Under the pieces are notes generated by a model. It worked only from the letters and a program-made list of their open reading frames with translations. It ran no database searches and was not told the origin of the DNA. A stretch of 34,288 bases of DNA from Bacteroidales bacterium (GTDB lineage Bacteria; Bacteroidota; Bacteroidia; Bacteroidales; P3): the NCBI GenBank assembly GCA_017530105.1, contig JAFXMW010000017.1, positions 1 to 34,288 of the forward strand. Reading direction: 5' to 3'. Every line of letters begins with the position of its first letter. The stretch's first letter is position 1. The position numbers were made by a program, and so were the translations under genes. Of this stretch, positions 8,589 to 16,591 are shown one piece after another.

Positions 8589-8880
8589 AGCACAAAATTG
8601 TTTTTACAATAACGCATACATACAAAAAAAATTGTCCGAACCCTCACATAATGCATTTTTCCGTCTGTGCCGATAGCAGTCGGCCTGTGGTTCTCCCTCT
8701 ATCCCAGGAGAGGACGGCTGGCAAGGCACACCGCAACAAAAAAACAGCAGATTTATTTTTTCTCTTTTGGTTTGACAAAAAGTTGTATCTTTGCACCGTT
8801 GGCGTCGCCGCTGCGCCGTGTGCAAAAGCGGTGGCACAATGATTATTAACTCAAAGTTTAACCCAAAAAACACTACCGAA
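8589..8880. other. Divergent intergenic region
   Basis: This gap separates the leftward thioredoxin-fold gene from rightward rubredoxin. It contains the rubredoxin -7 box at 8786-8793 and a leader of about 80 nt. A small hairpin with GCCGA/TCGGC arms lies near 8668-8683. The in-frame extension of rubredoxin upstream of 8881 is rejected as coding because it gives no family-like sequence and would overlap the promoter. Confidence 0.5.
8786..8793 (+). promoter_or_regulatory. -7 box (TATCTTTG) for rubredoxin
   Basis: TATCTTTG matches the Bacteroidota TAnnTTTG box exactly and is followed by GCACCG. The nearest TTTG elements, at 8766 and 8771, are too close for the usual spacing of about 19 bp. 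The transcript would start near 8800, giving a leader of about 80 nt before the ATG at 8881. Confidence 0.55.
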
Positions 8881-9045
8881 ATGAAGAAGTACATTTGCGA
8901 CATCTGTCACTACGAGTACGACCCCGCCAAAGGCGACCCCGACAACGGCATAGCCCCCGGCACCGCCTTCGAAGACCTGCCAGCCGACTGGGTATGCCCC
9001 CTCTGCGGCGTAGGCAAAGAGGACTTCAGCCCCGTGGCTGAATAA
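8881..9045 (+). CDS. Rubredoxin
   Basis: A 54-residue cytoplasmic one-iron electron carrier, the usual length for a rubredoxin. The four iron-ligand cysteines are in two knuckles, C6-x-x-C9 and C39-P-L-C42, with the family core [22 protein letters not shown] between them and the DWVCPLCG signature. The ATG at 8881 gives the canonical [15 protein letters not shown] start; an in-frame ATG at 8791 would add 30 residues foreign to the family. It has its own -7 box and a strong terminator just downstream, so it is a single-gene transcript. Rubredoxins commonly serve rubrerythrin or superoxide reductase in oxygen defence of anaerobes; no such partner is in the window. Confidence 0.97.
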   Translation: MKKYICDICHYEYDPAKGDPDNGIAPGTAFEDLPADWVCPLCGVGKEDFSPVAE

Positions 9046-9060
9046 AGCCTAATCCGACCC

Positions 9061-9107
9061 AAAACCCGGGGTGATGCATTCTTCCGCACCACCTCGGGTT
9101 TTGCTTT
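9061..9107 (+). terminator. Rho-independent terminator after rubredoxin, possibly bidirectional
   Basis: Arm AAAACCCGGGGTG (9061-9073) pairs with CACCTCGGGTTTT (9090-9102), with one G-U pair. The arms end in A4 and T4, so the hairpin could also end the convergent Omp85-like transcript that stops at 9192. Confidence 0.85.
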
Positions 9108-9191
9108 AAGTCACGCAACGACAGTTTTGAATGGTGAAGTCTAATTCAACCCTATACTTGTGGGTATCAAATATCTGAACGGACACCGTGC

Positions 9192-10550
9192 TTAGAACAT
9201 ATACCCCATCTTGATGTAGAGGTTGCTGAACTTGCCGTTGTCCTGCTTGTCGAGGGCCGTGGCCCAGTCGACACTGAGGACAAAGTTGTCGTTCATGGCC
9301 ACTTTGAGGCCGCAGCCAGCCGAGAGGTGGGGTGTATAGAGGCGGCTTTCGTCGTAGAGGTCGTCGGGGTTGACAGAGCTCAGGGCTGCCTGAACCGGGT
9401 CTGACATAACGCGGTCGTAGGGTTGCACCACCATGCCGGCATCCATGAAGGGGTTGAGACCTATATAGAAATTCTCTTTGCCAATCTTGAAGTGCACCAC
9501 CTGCACGCGGAACTCCACATTGGCGAAGGCCACGCCACGGGCAAGGATACGGTTGCGCATAATGCCACGGATGGAATTGGCACCGCCCAGTCCCTCATAG
9601 ATGACGCGCTGCATGTAGAGTTGATTGAGGTAGGTATTCAGGTAGAAGGGGCTCTTGCCCGCCACATTCAGCTGAGTACCCAAGCGGTAGGCAAAGGTGA
9701 GTCGGTTGGGGATGATGGGGAGATAGTGCCGCCAGGCAGCATTGAACTTGACGTTGTTGTAGTCCGCCATGTCGCCAAGTCCGGCATAATAGGTGAGGAA
9801 AGCGTCGGCATGTATGCCCCGGCGGGGATTCTGCTGGCGGTCGCGGGTGTCGAAGGTGAGCCCCCCGTGCAGGTAGGGATGGAAGCCCCCGTTGGCTTCG
9901 GCAGGGCTGATATAGCCCAGCGACACATACTTGTCGTAAAGCGTCCCAACGCCTTCCGGAAGCTTTTTGTCGTCGTCCTTGGTGTACTTGTTCAGCCGTG
10001 CCACATCGACTGTACCCACGTTGTAGTAGAGCAATCCAATGCCCACATTCCAGTACCATGGGTTGTTGATGGTACCTTGAAGGTCGGCACTGAAACGGAA
10101 CATGTCGCGTTTGAATTTGTAGTAGGCACGGGTGCGATAAAGGGCATCGGACTGGGTGGCATATTCAGGGCGGTACAGAGCCTCGTAGCCGTTGAAGCCG
10201 TAGAAGTCGCACATCTGGTCGGGCAAATAGGTGAGGTCAATGCTCAAGCGGTGCCCCGGAATAAGGTACTTGGAGTCATAAGCAAACCTGTAAAGGCCGT
10301 AGTGCTTTGACGTGGTGGCCGCCTCGACATAGAAGGAATGGTAGTAGTCGGGATAAACGGCACCGTCGCCGAAATAATAGACATTGGACAGCAGTCCGAG
10401 CTGCAGCCCCAGGTCGGCATCGTAAGCAAAGCTGGGCAAGACGCCGAATGTCCAGCCCTTTCGGATATTGGTCGAATCCTGTGCCGACAGGGGAACGGAA
10501 ACCAAAAGACAAAAGCTAAAAGCTAAAAAAGGTACAAGATGTTTTTTCAT
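9192..10550 (-). CDS. Omp85/BamA-TamA-like outer-membrane barrel protein
   Basis: A 452-residue exported protein with a signal peptide MKKHLVPFLAFSF...LSAQ ending near residue 24. The C-terminal barrel carries two Omp85-type signatures: FDTRDRQQNPRRG at 233-245 and a GLGGANSIRGI segment ending at 330, which matches the conserved VRGF/Y lid-loop region. No POTRA domains are visible, so it is the barrel-only (bacterial surface antigen) type, not BamA itself. The last residues, IKMGYMF, end in Phe, as expected of a barrel strand. The ATG at 10550 was chosen over longer open frames because it begins the signal peptide. It lies 13 bp after the symporter gene and is probably co-transcribed. Its substrate, lipid or protein, is unknown. 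Confidence 0.75.
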   Translation of the reverse strand: MKKHLVPFLAFSFCLLVSVPLSAQDSTNIRKGWTFGVLPSFAYDADLGLQLGLLSNVYYFGDGAVYPDYYHSFYVEAATTSKHYGLYRFAYDSKYLIPGHRLSIDLTYLPDQMCDFYGFNGYEALYRPEYATQSDALYRTRAYYKFKRDMFRFSADLQGTINNPWYWNVGIGLLYYNVGTVDVARLNKYTKDDDKKLPEGVGTLYDKYVSLGYISPAEANGGFHPYLHGGLTFDTRDRQQNPRRGIHADAFLTYYAGLGDMADYNNVKFNAAWRHYLPIIPNRLTFAYRLGTQLNVAGKSPFYLNTYLNQLYMQRVIYEGLGGANSIRGIMRNRILARGVAFANVEFRVQVVHFKIGKENFYIGLNPFMDAGMVVQPYDRVMSDPVQAALSSVNPDDLYDESRLYTPHLSAGCGLKVAMNDNFVLSVDWATALDKQDNGKFSNLYIKMGYMF

Positions 10551-10583
10551 AGAGCTAATTAGACTAATTGGACTTATGAGACT
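10548..10583 (-). repeat. Four 9-bp tandem units across the gltS/Omp85-like junction
   Basis: On the gene strand the sequence reads AGTCTCATA, AGTCCAATT, AGTCTAATT, AGCTCTATG, an AGTCyaATw-type 9-mer repeated four times. The array covers the last codons of the symporter, the 13-bp gap and the start codon of the next gene. It encodes the KSHKSN end of the symporter. Confidence 0.7.
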
Positions 10584-11967
10584 TACTATTAAACAATTTC
10601 TTCCTGAAGATGAACAGGGCGAATACAAGGAACGCCACCGCCAGTATGCCAAGGGTGATGAGGCAGCTCTTCATGCTCTGGGGTCCGAAACCCATGAGCA
10701 ACAACACCGGGAAGCCGAAGGCAATGGCAGGGATGGTCTGCAGCACCAGGTTGTTGGCGGCAGGGGTCTCAAACTTGGGGTCTATCTCACGGAGCAGTAT
10801 CATGCCGTTGCTGGCGGTGCCGGTGAGCATGCCAAACATGGAGAAAAAGCCCTCGTATTGGTAATCGGGATAGAGATGCTTGGCACAGGCACGAACATAG
10901 AAAAAGGTGACGACGGCGCCGATGAGACACACCAGCAAAAGGGGCATCCAAATGCCGCGCAGGTTGTTGAAGTCAATGGCGGCGGTGCCGGCCACAATCA
11001 TAAAGTCGAAGCAGGTGCCGGCTAAGCGGTCGAGCGTGTAATTGTTGATGTATTCGCGCTGCATCAGATGGGTCTTTCTGAGCCTGTTGATAATCACTTT
11101 CACCAATACGCCCAACAAGGTACCCCACAAGAAATTGAATCCCCACACCATGGGTTTGAGGGTCTTGGTGCCGAAGTTGCCAAGGTCAAGTTGCTCCACC
11201 CCGTACATCAAAAGGAATACAAGGAAATAGACCAGCAGCACAAGACTTATTTGAACAGTGAGCTTGTCGATTGACTCGGCGTGGGGAATTTCATTCTCCG
11301 ACTGGTAGTCTGCCAGAGTGTATTCCTCCTTGTATTCGCTATCCTTGTGGCGCAGTTTACCCTTGCGGCGCAGAATGTTCATATACACCACTCCCACCAG
11401 ACTGCCCACGATGAAGCCTGTAGCGGCAATACTCAGACCGAAGTCGGCCCCGTGGAAGGCGATGCCCTGCCCCTCGGCCCAGCCGGTATAAGTGACTCCG
11501 AAGTTAAGGGCCTGTCCGGGACCTTGCCCGTAGCCCATGGGCAACAAGAGACCCGAGGCGTAAAAGAAATCGGTGTTGTTCCACAGCAGGAAGAGCGGGA
11601 TGGTGACGAGCAAACCAACCAGCCCCTGCGCTATGTAGGTGCTGGCGGTCACTGCACCGGTCTCCACAACCTTCATGGTGGTGGTAGCACTTTTAATCTT
11701 CTTGTTTTTCAAAGCCATGGCCACAAACCCCAATCCAAGGGCATGATACGTGATTATCTCCATCGAGGCCTTGTTGACCAGAACAGAAAAGAACCCGAAC
11801 GGTTTCAGGCAAAGGATAATCAATCCCGCCACCAGAGCCGAAGGCAGAAGGCTGCGCTTCAACAGCGGCACGTTGCAACGTATAAGGTTGGCCAAAAGCA
11901 TGGCAAGGACGATGATAAAGAACTGTATCAACCAACCCCATGCCGAAAGAGATGCAAAAGAAGTCAT
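10564..11967 (-). CDS. gltS: Sodium/glutamate symporter (ESS family)
   Basis: A 467-residue inner-membrane transporter with about ten or more hydrophobic segments spread over its length. Two internally related re-entrant-loop regions are recognisable: PMGYGQGPGQALNFG in the first half and GMLTGTASNGMILLREIDP in the second. These correspond to the paired Gly-rich pore motifs of GltS-type Na+/glutamate symporters. I chose the ATG at 11967 (MTSFASLSAWGW) because the helix begins there; the open frame extends to 12039 but adds a polar, non-conserved stretch. It is longer than E. coli GltS, mainly through a charged loop around residues 200-240. It lies upstream of, and probably co-transcribed with, the Omp85-like gene. 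Substrate specificity for glutamate is by family analogy only. Confidence 0.82.
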   Translation of the reverse strand: MTSFASLSAWGWLIQFFIIVLAMLLANLIRCNVPLLKRSLLPSALVAGLIILCLKPFGFFSVLVNKASMEIITYHALGLGFVAMALKNKKIKSATTTMKVVETGAVTASTYIAQGLVGLLVTIPLFLLWNNTDFFYASGLLLPMGYGQGPGQALNFGVTYTGWAEGQGIAFHGADFGLSIAATGFIVGSLVGVVYMNILRRKGKLRHKDSEYKEEYTLADYQSENEIPHAESIDKLTVQISLVLLVYFLVFLLMYGVEQLDLGNFGTKTLKPMVWGFNFLWGTLLGVLVKVIINRLRKTHLMQREYINNYTLDRLAGTCFDFMIVAGTAAIDFNNLRGIWMPLLLVCLIGAVVTFFYVRACAKHLYPDYQYEGFFSMFGMLTGTASNGMILLREIDPKFETPAANNLVLQTIPAIAFGFPVLLLMGFGPQSMKSCLITLGILAVAFLVFALFIFRKKLFNSKSHKSN

Positions 11968-12117
11968 AAATTGCAAATTTTTAATAATATCCGAATGTAA
12001 GAACGTAAAGGCATGGTTAATATTGTGTAGTCGGTTCATTTTTCTTGTTTAGGCACAATAAAACAAGGGCATATACGTTACATTTCCATTAAAAATCACT
12101 ATTAAAAATTAAAAAAA

Positions 12118-13626
12118 ATGAAACAAGTATTTCTCATTGCCACCGCATTGCTACTGATGAGCACCACCCTGGGACAGAATTCCACCCAGCGGGGACGCTT
12201 GGAAAAACATGTTTACACCCTGGCTGCCGACAGTCTCAACGGACGTTTGGGCGGGAGCCCCGACGCACAGCGTGCCGCCGCCTACATCTCACGACAGTGG
12301 CACGACATGGGACTGAAACCCTTTGCAAACAACGACGGAAAATACAACATGCCCTTTGAACTGAGGGGAAGAAGCGGTTTTTCCAATCTCGTAGCCATCA
12401 TCGAGGGCAACGACCCCGTGCTGAAACACGAATACATTGTTATTGGGGGGCACTATGACCACTTGGGCGTGAGAAATGGCAAGATTTACAACGGAGCCGA
12501 CGACAACGCCTCGGGCACAGCCTGTGTCACCGAGGTGGCACGCAACCTTTTGGGACATCAAAACGAACTGAAACGCAGTGTAATTGTCTGCGCCTTCGAT
12601 GCCGAAGAGATGGGACTATGCGGTTCCAGTGCCCTGGCCGAATACATGGAGAAACATAACCTCATCGACCGTGTGAAACTCATGATGAGCGTCGACATGG
12701 TGGGCTGGTTGAAACAAGGAGGCAGCCTGACCCTTGAAGGGACAGGCACCCTGCTCAACAGCAACCAACTTACCGATGCCAAGAGCCTTGGCATCCCCAT
12801 CAAGATAACCTCCAAGCGTTTTGAGAACTCCGTATTCACCGCCACCGACACTGAACCCTTTGCCAAACGGGGTGTTCCCACCCTGGCTGTCACCACCGGC
12901 ATCAAGTCGCCCTACCACAAACCCGAGGACGATGCCGACCTGATAGACTATGAAGGGCTTGACCTCGTCACCAACTTCATGGCCGCCTTCACCCTCCGCG
13001 CCGCCAACCAACCGGGACAACTCGCCTCCGGCAAAGTGGCACCCAAACACCGCAACAAAGCCGTACCCTTCAACCTCGGTCTCAGCCTTGGCTACAACAG
13101 CAACGGGCTGAATTTCCCCGAAGCAGCCTTCAACGGCAAGACGCTCCTCGGATGGCATGCTGGTATCGCCATGCAGTGCAATTTCAACAAATCCCTCTCT
13201 CTCCATGCCGATGTACTTTATTCCAACACCCGTTCCCCCTACCCCGACATTCACTTCCTTTACAATGATATACTGCGCCTGCGCCAACAATCCGTCACCG
13301 TGCCCCTCATGCTGAGATATTCCATCGGCGATCACACCGCAGCCATGTATTTGAGCTTTGGTGGATACTACAGCTACAACATAAACAGCCAGTTCTCTTT
13401 CACAAAGGAGGTTGCGGCCATCGACAAACCCGCTTACACCAACTCACCCCAACCCTGCCGCACTCACCAGTGGGGTCTCGGATGGGACTTCGGATTCCGT
13501 TTAGGCTACAACTGGGACTTGAGATGTGCTTTCCTTTACCAACTGAACCCACTCTTCAACGATGCCAATATGCCGCGGACACTCAACACCTACACCTCCT
13601 TCACCCTGACTTATTACCTGATGTGA
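12118..13626 (+). CDS. M28-family aminopeptidase fused to a C-terminal barrel-like domain
   Basis: A 502-residue exported protein with a signal peptide ending near TTLGQ (residue 20). Residues about 25-295 form an M28 zinc peptidase domain with all expected metal and catalytic residues: H112 and D114 in GGHYDHLG, D128 in NGADDNASG, E163/E164 in DAEEMGL, D193 in SVDMVG and H267 in PYHKPED. Residues about 315-502 form a second domain of alternating aromatic strands ending in FTLTYYLM, resembling the small outer-membrane barrel (PorT/OmpW-like) domains of Bacteroidota. Such a C-terminal barrel would tether the peptidase to the outer membrane. It has a strong terminator, so it is probably monocistronic. 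The peptidase call is firm; the barrel call is inferred from strand pattern. Confidence 0.88.
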   Translation: MKQVFLIATALLLMSTTLGQNSTQRGRLEKHVYTLAADSLNGRLGGSPDAQRAAAYISRQWHDMGLKPFANNDGKYNMPFELRGRSGFSNLVAIIEGNDPVLKHEYIVIGGHYDHLGVRNGKIYNGADDNASGTACVTEVARNLLGHQNELKRSVIVCAFDAEEMGLCGSSALAEYMEKHNLIDRVKLMMSVDMVGWLKQGGSLTLEGTGTLLNSNQLTDAKSLGIPIKITSKRFENSVFTATDTEPFAKRGVPTLAVTTGIKSPYHKPEDDADLIDYEGLDLVTNFMAAFTLRAANQPGQLASGKVAPKHRNKAVPFNLGLSLGYNSNGLNFPEAAFNGKTLLGWHAGIAMQCNFNKSLSLHADVLYSNTRSPYPDIHFLYNDILRLRQQSVTVPLMLRYSIGDHTAAMYLSFGGYYSYNINSQFSFTKEVAAIDKPAYTNSPQPCRTHQWGLGWDFGFRLGYNWDLRCAFLYQLNPLFNDANMPRTLNTYTSFTLTYYLM

Positions 13627-13648
13627 CAAAAAAAATAAACGTTCATGC

Positions 13649-13697
13649 AAGAATGCCCCTTTTAGCAATACAAATAACTAAAAGGGGTATTCTTTAT
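13649..13697 (+). terminator. Strong intrinsic terminator after the M28 gene
   Basis: AAGAATGCCCCTTTTAG (13649-13665) pairs with CTAAAAGGGGTATTCTT (13678-13694), a 17-bp stem with a single G-U pair and a 12-nt loop, followed by a short T run. It separates the peptidase gene from the next two genes. Confidence 0.85.
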
Positions 13698-13735
13698 GCC
13701 TTAGCTTGTATTTGATAACTTTAATACACAACATA

Positions 13736-14218
13736 ATGAAAACCAAACTCCGAACCATCGTCCTACTGCTCCTGCTCTTTGGCGGGGCAGCCAATGCACA
13801 AGTCCGTACAAACGTGTATGACTTGGAAGGCAACGAAATCGTATCCGACTACATGGAATGGGGCTATGGCCTCTATTTCTTCCAAGACGACTCCATGTAC
13901 TGCCAAATTGGCATTGGCAACTGGGGCACTTATGCCCTTGACGACATCCGTGTCATCACCTTCTCTCACCCAATCATCGGCATCAACGAGATTGACGCCT
14001 CTAACCTTCAGCTAACCCCCAACCCTGCACGCGACAAGGTCACCCTCAGCGGTATCGGCGACACTCCCCAGCAGGCTGTACTCTACAACGTAACCGGTGT
14101 GAAGCTCAGGGAACTGACGGTCACCGACGGCACCACAATGGACATCAGCCAGCTGCCCGAAGGACTCTACATCCTGCGTTGCGGCAGCCATTCAGCAAAG
14201 ATTGTGAAACAAAAATAA
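13736..14218 (+). CDS. Small secreted protein with T9SS type A sorting domain
   Basis: A 160-residue protein. Residues 1-22 are a signal peptide ending in AANAQ. The next 55 residues (NVYDLEGNEIVSDYMEW and following, ending ALDDIRVITFS) form a short domain that I do not recognise; the closing LDDIRVITFS resembles a motif common in the N-terminal part of secreted Bacteroidota proteins. From about residue 83 to the end it matches the T9SS type A C-terminal sorting domain: LTPNPARDKVTL, VLYNVTGVKL, LPEGLYIL and a basic IVKQK end. It should therefore be exported and cleaved or anchored by the T9SS. I chose the ATG at 13736 because it begins the signal peptide. The next gene starts 13 bp later, so the two form a unit. 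Confidence 0.8.
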   Translation: MKTKLRTIVLLLLLFGGAANAQVRTNVYDLEGNEIVSDYMEWGYGLYFFQDDSMYCQIGIGNWGTYALDDIRVITFSHPIIGINEIDASNLQLTPNPARDKVTLSGIGDTPQQAVLYNVTGVKLRELTVTDGTTMDISQLPEGLYILRCGSHSAKIVKQK

Positions 14219-14231
14219 GGGAGGACCTCAC

Positions 14232-16352
14232 ATGAAAAAGACTTTCCAACTCAGCATTATGGCTATCCTCCTCACCGCAGGGGTCACCGCCATAGGACAA
14301 ACCCGTATCCTCAACGCCCATTATGGCGGAAACATCGTTTTCCAAACACCTGTTTCGGCTTTGGACAGCATCAATGCCGACAGCAAAAACTACGTCAATA
14401 TTTTCTACAGCGACGCCAGATGGAGCCCCCATGTTAACCAAATCGATAGTATAACCTTTTCCATGGTCACATACGGCGATACCACCTTGCCCTCCGACCC
14501 CGCCAGCATCGACACAACGGGTATGATACGCATCGTGTGGAACGGGGTCTCGGTTTCCATCACCAATCCCTACCCCGACGACAGCATCAAGATTACCGCT
14601 GACGGCGGCCATGTGACGGTAAAGTCGCAAGCCACCACACTCAACAACGTGGTGTACAACCTCAGCGGCACTTCCTCCGACGGAAACCTGCTCTTCAGCA
14701 AACTCAGCACCCCTGTCATCCTGCGCCTTGACGGTGTGCAACTCACCTCGTCGGGTAGCGCAGCCATCAACATCGACAAGAACCAGAACGCCCTTATCCA
14801 CATTGTTGCCGAAACCGAGAACAGCCTTGCCGATGCCGACAGCAATGCCGACAAGGCAGTGGTCTACACCAAAGGGGCTTTCACCCTGCAAGGCTCCGGC
14901 TTGCTCAACGTCATCTCCTCCTACGCCAACGGGCTGCAAGGCAAACGCGGCGTTACCGTGAATAACGGCGACATCGACATCCAAGTCACTGCCGACACCA
15001 AGAAAGGCATCAAGTCCGACCAGAACTTCACCATGAACGGCGGCAAGCTTAACATCACAGCCTCGGGCAGCGTGGTTATTGACACCTCGGCCGACTACGA
15101 GACCGGCTATGACTTCTCCTACTGCACCGGCATCAAAACCGGCGACATAGACGAAGGCACCCGAGGTGACATCGTCATCAACGGAGGCAGTCTTACCATC
15201 GACTGCCCCGCCACCAACGCGGGAGGCCGCTGCCTCTCCAGCGACTACGACATCATTGTCAACGGCGGCACCACCACGCTCACCACCCACGGCGACGGCC
15301 TTGCCGTGGGCGGTACCGGCAGACAGGCCATAGACGGTTATGCCTGTGCCTGCATGAGCGCCGACAGCAATATCTACATCTACGGTGGCCGCCTCGACGC
15401 CCGCAGCACCGGTCGCGGCGGTCGCGGCATCAAAGCCGATGGCAATATGACCGTGGGTCGCATAGGCGATGACGATGCGCTGTTGCATGTATATGTCCAA
15501 ACCAGCGGCAACCCCGTCAACGCTGTAAGCAGTGGTCACGGACCCGGAGGTGGTCATGGACCCGGAGGTGGCACCGAAACCGACTATTTCAAAGGCCTGC
15601 CCAAAGGCATCAAGGTTGAAAGCAACATCTATTTCAACAGCGGCAACGTGGGTGTCTTCTGCGCCCAGAGCAGCGGCGACCCCAACGGTGAGGCCATCGA
15701 GAGCAAGGATAGCCTCTTTATCAATGGCGGAATCATTGAAGCCAACGCCTTCGACGATGCCCTCAATGCAGCAAACTACCTCGAAATCAACGGAGGCAAA
15801 ATATGGTGCTACTCACGCGGCAACGATGCCATCGACTGTAACGGCAACACCAATGTCAACGGGGGATTTATCATTGCCAACGGACGTGAAGTAGGCTTTG
15901 ACGCCGCCACCGATGCCGGAGGACACTTCGCCCTCAACGGAGGCACACTCATTTGCCAAGGCGACAGAATGGGAGCTTGGGACCGTCCCAACGTCAGTGG
16001 ATATCAACCCTACCTGCAAATCACTGCAACCGACTCCTACAATCATGATATAGGACGAATTACCATCAAGAATTCTGCAGGAGAGATAGTTCTTATGTAT
16101 GAATATAGTGACTACCTCATGATTAAAGGCAACGGTTTTATCGAGAACTATGCCGACCCCGGAACCGAAACCACACGTCCCAGAGCCGTCAACAGCTACC
16201 CCATTGTCATTTCCAGTCCCGACATCACCAGCGGCACCTACCAATACTGGGATTCCACATCATTCTTCTACGGTGGCATCGGCTGGCACGGCTTTTTCAC
16301 CGGCTCAGAACCGGATTTGGTGGGGAACCCCAAAACCGCCACAGCAAGATAA
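14232..16352 (+). CDS. Cthe_2159-like beta-helix carbohydrate-binding protein
   Basis: A 706-residue exported protein with a signal peptide ending near AIGQ (residue 23). Residues about 24-85 are a lead-in ending in NQIDSITFSM. From about 95 to 640 the protein shows the repeating NGG/GI-type rungs of a right-handed beta-helix, for example NGGKLNITASG, NGGSLTIDCPA, NGGTTTLTTHG and NGGIIEANAFDDALNA, matching the Cthe_2159-type (DUF4353) carbohydrate-binding family. Founding members of that family bind polysaccharides and calcium. A Gly/His-rich loop (GHGPGG twice) lies at 435-446. No T9SS tail is evident at the C-terminus, unlike its neighbour upstream, which lies 13 bp away. A carbohydrate target is inferred from the family; the specific glycan is unknown. 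Confidence 0.85.
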   Translation: MKKTFQLSIMAILLTAGVTAIGQTRILNAHYGGNIVFQTPVSALDSINADSKNYVNIFYSDARWSPHVNQIDSITFSMVTYGDTTLPSDPASIDTTGMIRIVWNGVSVSITNPYPDDSIKITADGGHVTVKSQATTLNNVVYNLSGTSSDGNLLFSKLSTPVILRLDGVQLTSSGSAAINIDKNQNALIHIVAETENSLADADSNADKAVVYTKGAFTLQGSGLLNVISSYANGLQGKRGVTVNNGDIDIQVTADTKKGIKSDQNFTMNGGKLNITASGSVVIDTSADYETGYDFSYCTGIKTGDIDEGTRGDIVINGGSLTIDCPATNAGGRCLSSDYDIIVNGGTTTLTTHGDGLAVGGTGRQAIDGYACACMSADSNIYIYGGRLDARSTGRGGRGIKADGNMTVGRIGDDDALLHVYVQTSGNPVNAVSSGHGPGGGHGPGGGTETDYFKGLPKGIKVESNIYFNSGNVGVFCAQSSGDPNGEAIESKDSLFINGGIIEANAFDDALNAANYLEINGGKIWCYSRGNDAIDCNGNTNVNGGFIIANGREVGFDAATDAGGHFALNGGTLICQGDRMGAWDRPNVSGYQPYLQITATDSYNHDIGRITIKNSAGEIVLMYEYSDYLMIKGNGFIENYADPGTETTRPRAVNSYPIVISSPDITSGTYQYWDSTSFFYGGIGWHGFFTGSEPDLVGNPKTATAR
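15534..15569 (+). repeat. 18-bp in-frame tandem duplication (GHGPGG twice)
   Basis: Two 18-bp units at 15534-15551 and 15552-15569 differ by one base and encode GHGPGG-GHGPGG within a flexible Gly-rich loop of the beta-helix protein. Such loops are usual in the family. Confidence 0.85.
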
Positions 16353-16373
16353 TCATCGAACTATTGACTCAAA

Positions 16374-16409
16374 AAAAAGGCCGTGCAACCTGGGTTGCAC
16401 GGCCTTTTT
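16374..16409 (+). terminator. Perfect 17-bp terminator hairpin, probably bidirectional
   Basis: AAAAAGGCCGTGCAACC (16374-16390) is the exact reverse complement of 16393-16409, with only TG between. The A8 run upstream and T5 run downstream suit termination of both the rightward beta-helix gene and the leftward AsmA-like gene. Confidence 0.92.
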
Positions 16410-16481
16410 CCTTCTCCCCTACCCCTTAGTCAAAAGACAAAAGGGTGATTCCTACATCGCATTCTTGGTATCCGTAATGCT

Positions 16482-16558
16482 TTAGAATTCTTTTAGTTCT
16501 ATATTAGTTCTATATCTGTTCAATATATATGTGATATATATGTAATATATATAGTGTT
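16482..16558. repeat. AT-rich tandem array with an 11-bp period
   Basis: Consecutive 11-mers read TTAGAATTCTT, TTAGTTCTATA, TTAGTTCTATA, TCTGTTCAATA, TATATGTGATA, TATATGTAATA, TATATAGTGTT. Units 2 and 3 are identical; the others drift while keeping the period and the trailing ATA. The array lies between a strong terminator and the 3' end of the AsmA-like gene, where no coding or promoter role is obvious. Confidence 0.75.
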
Positions 16559-16591
16559 AATTATCAAACAAGTACCCTATCATTTGCATCA

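Noticed and set aside
8791-8880. N-terminal extension of rubredoxin starting at 8791
   Set aside because: It starts within the -7 box and adds a non-family Arg/Cys-rich segment; the ATG at 8881 gives a canonical rubredoxin.
14145-15557. Long antisense frame (470 codons) over the beta-helix gene
   Set aside because: Shadow of the GC-rich coding strand: Val/Gly/Asp/Ala-rich sequence with no motif, while the sense frame has signal peptide and family rungs.
16482-16558. CRISPR-like array
   Set aside because: Units are 11 bp with no unique spacers and no cas genes nearby.
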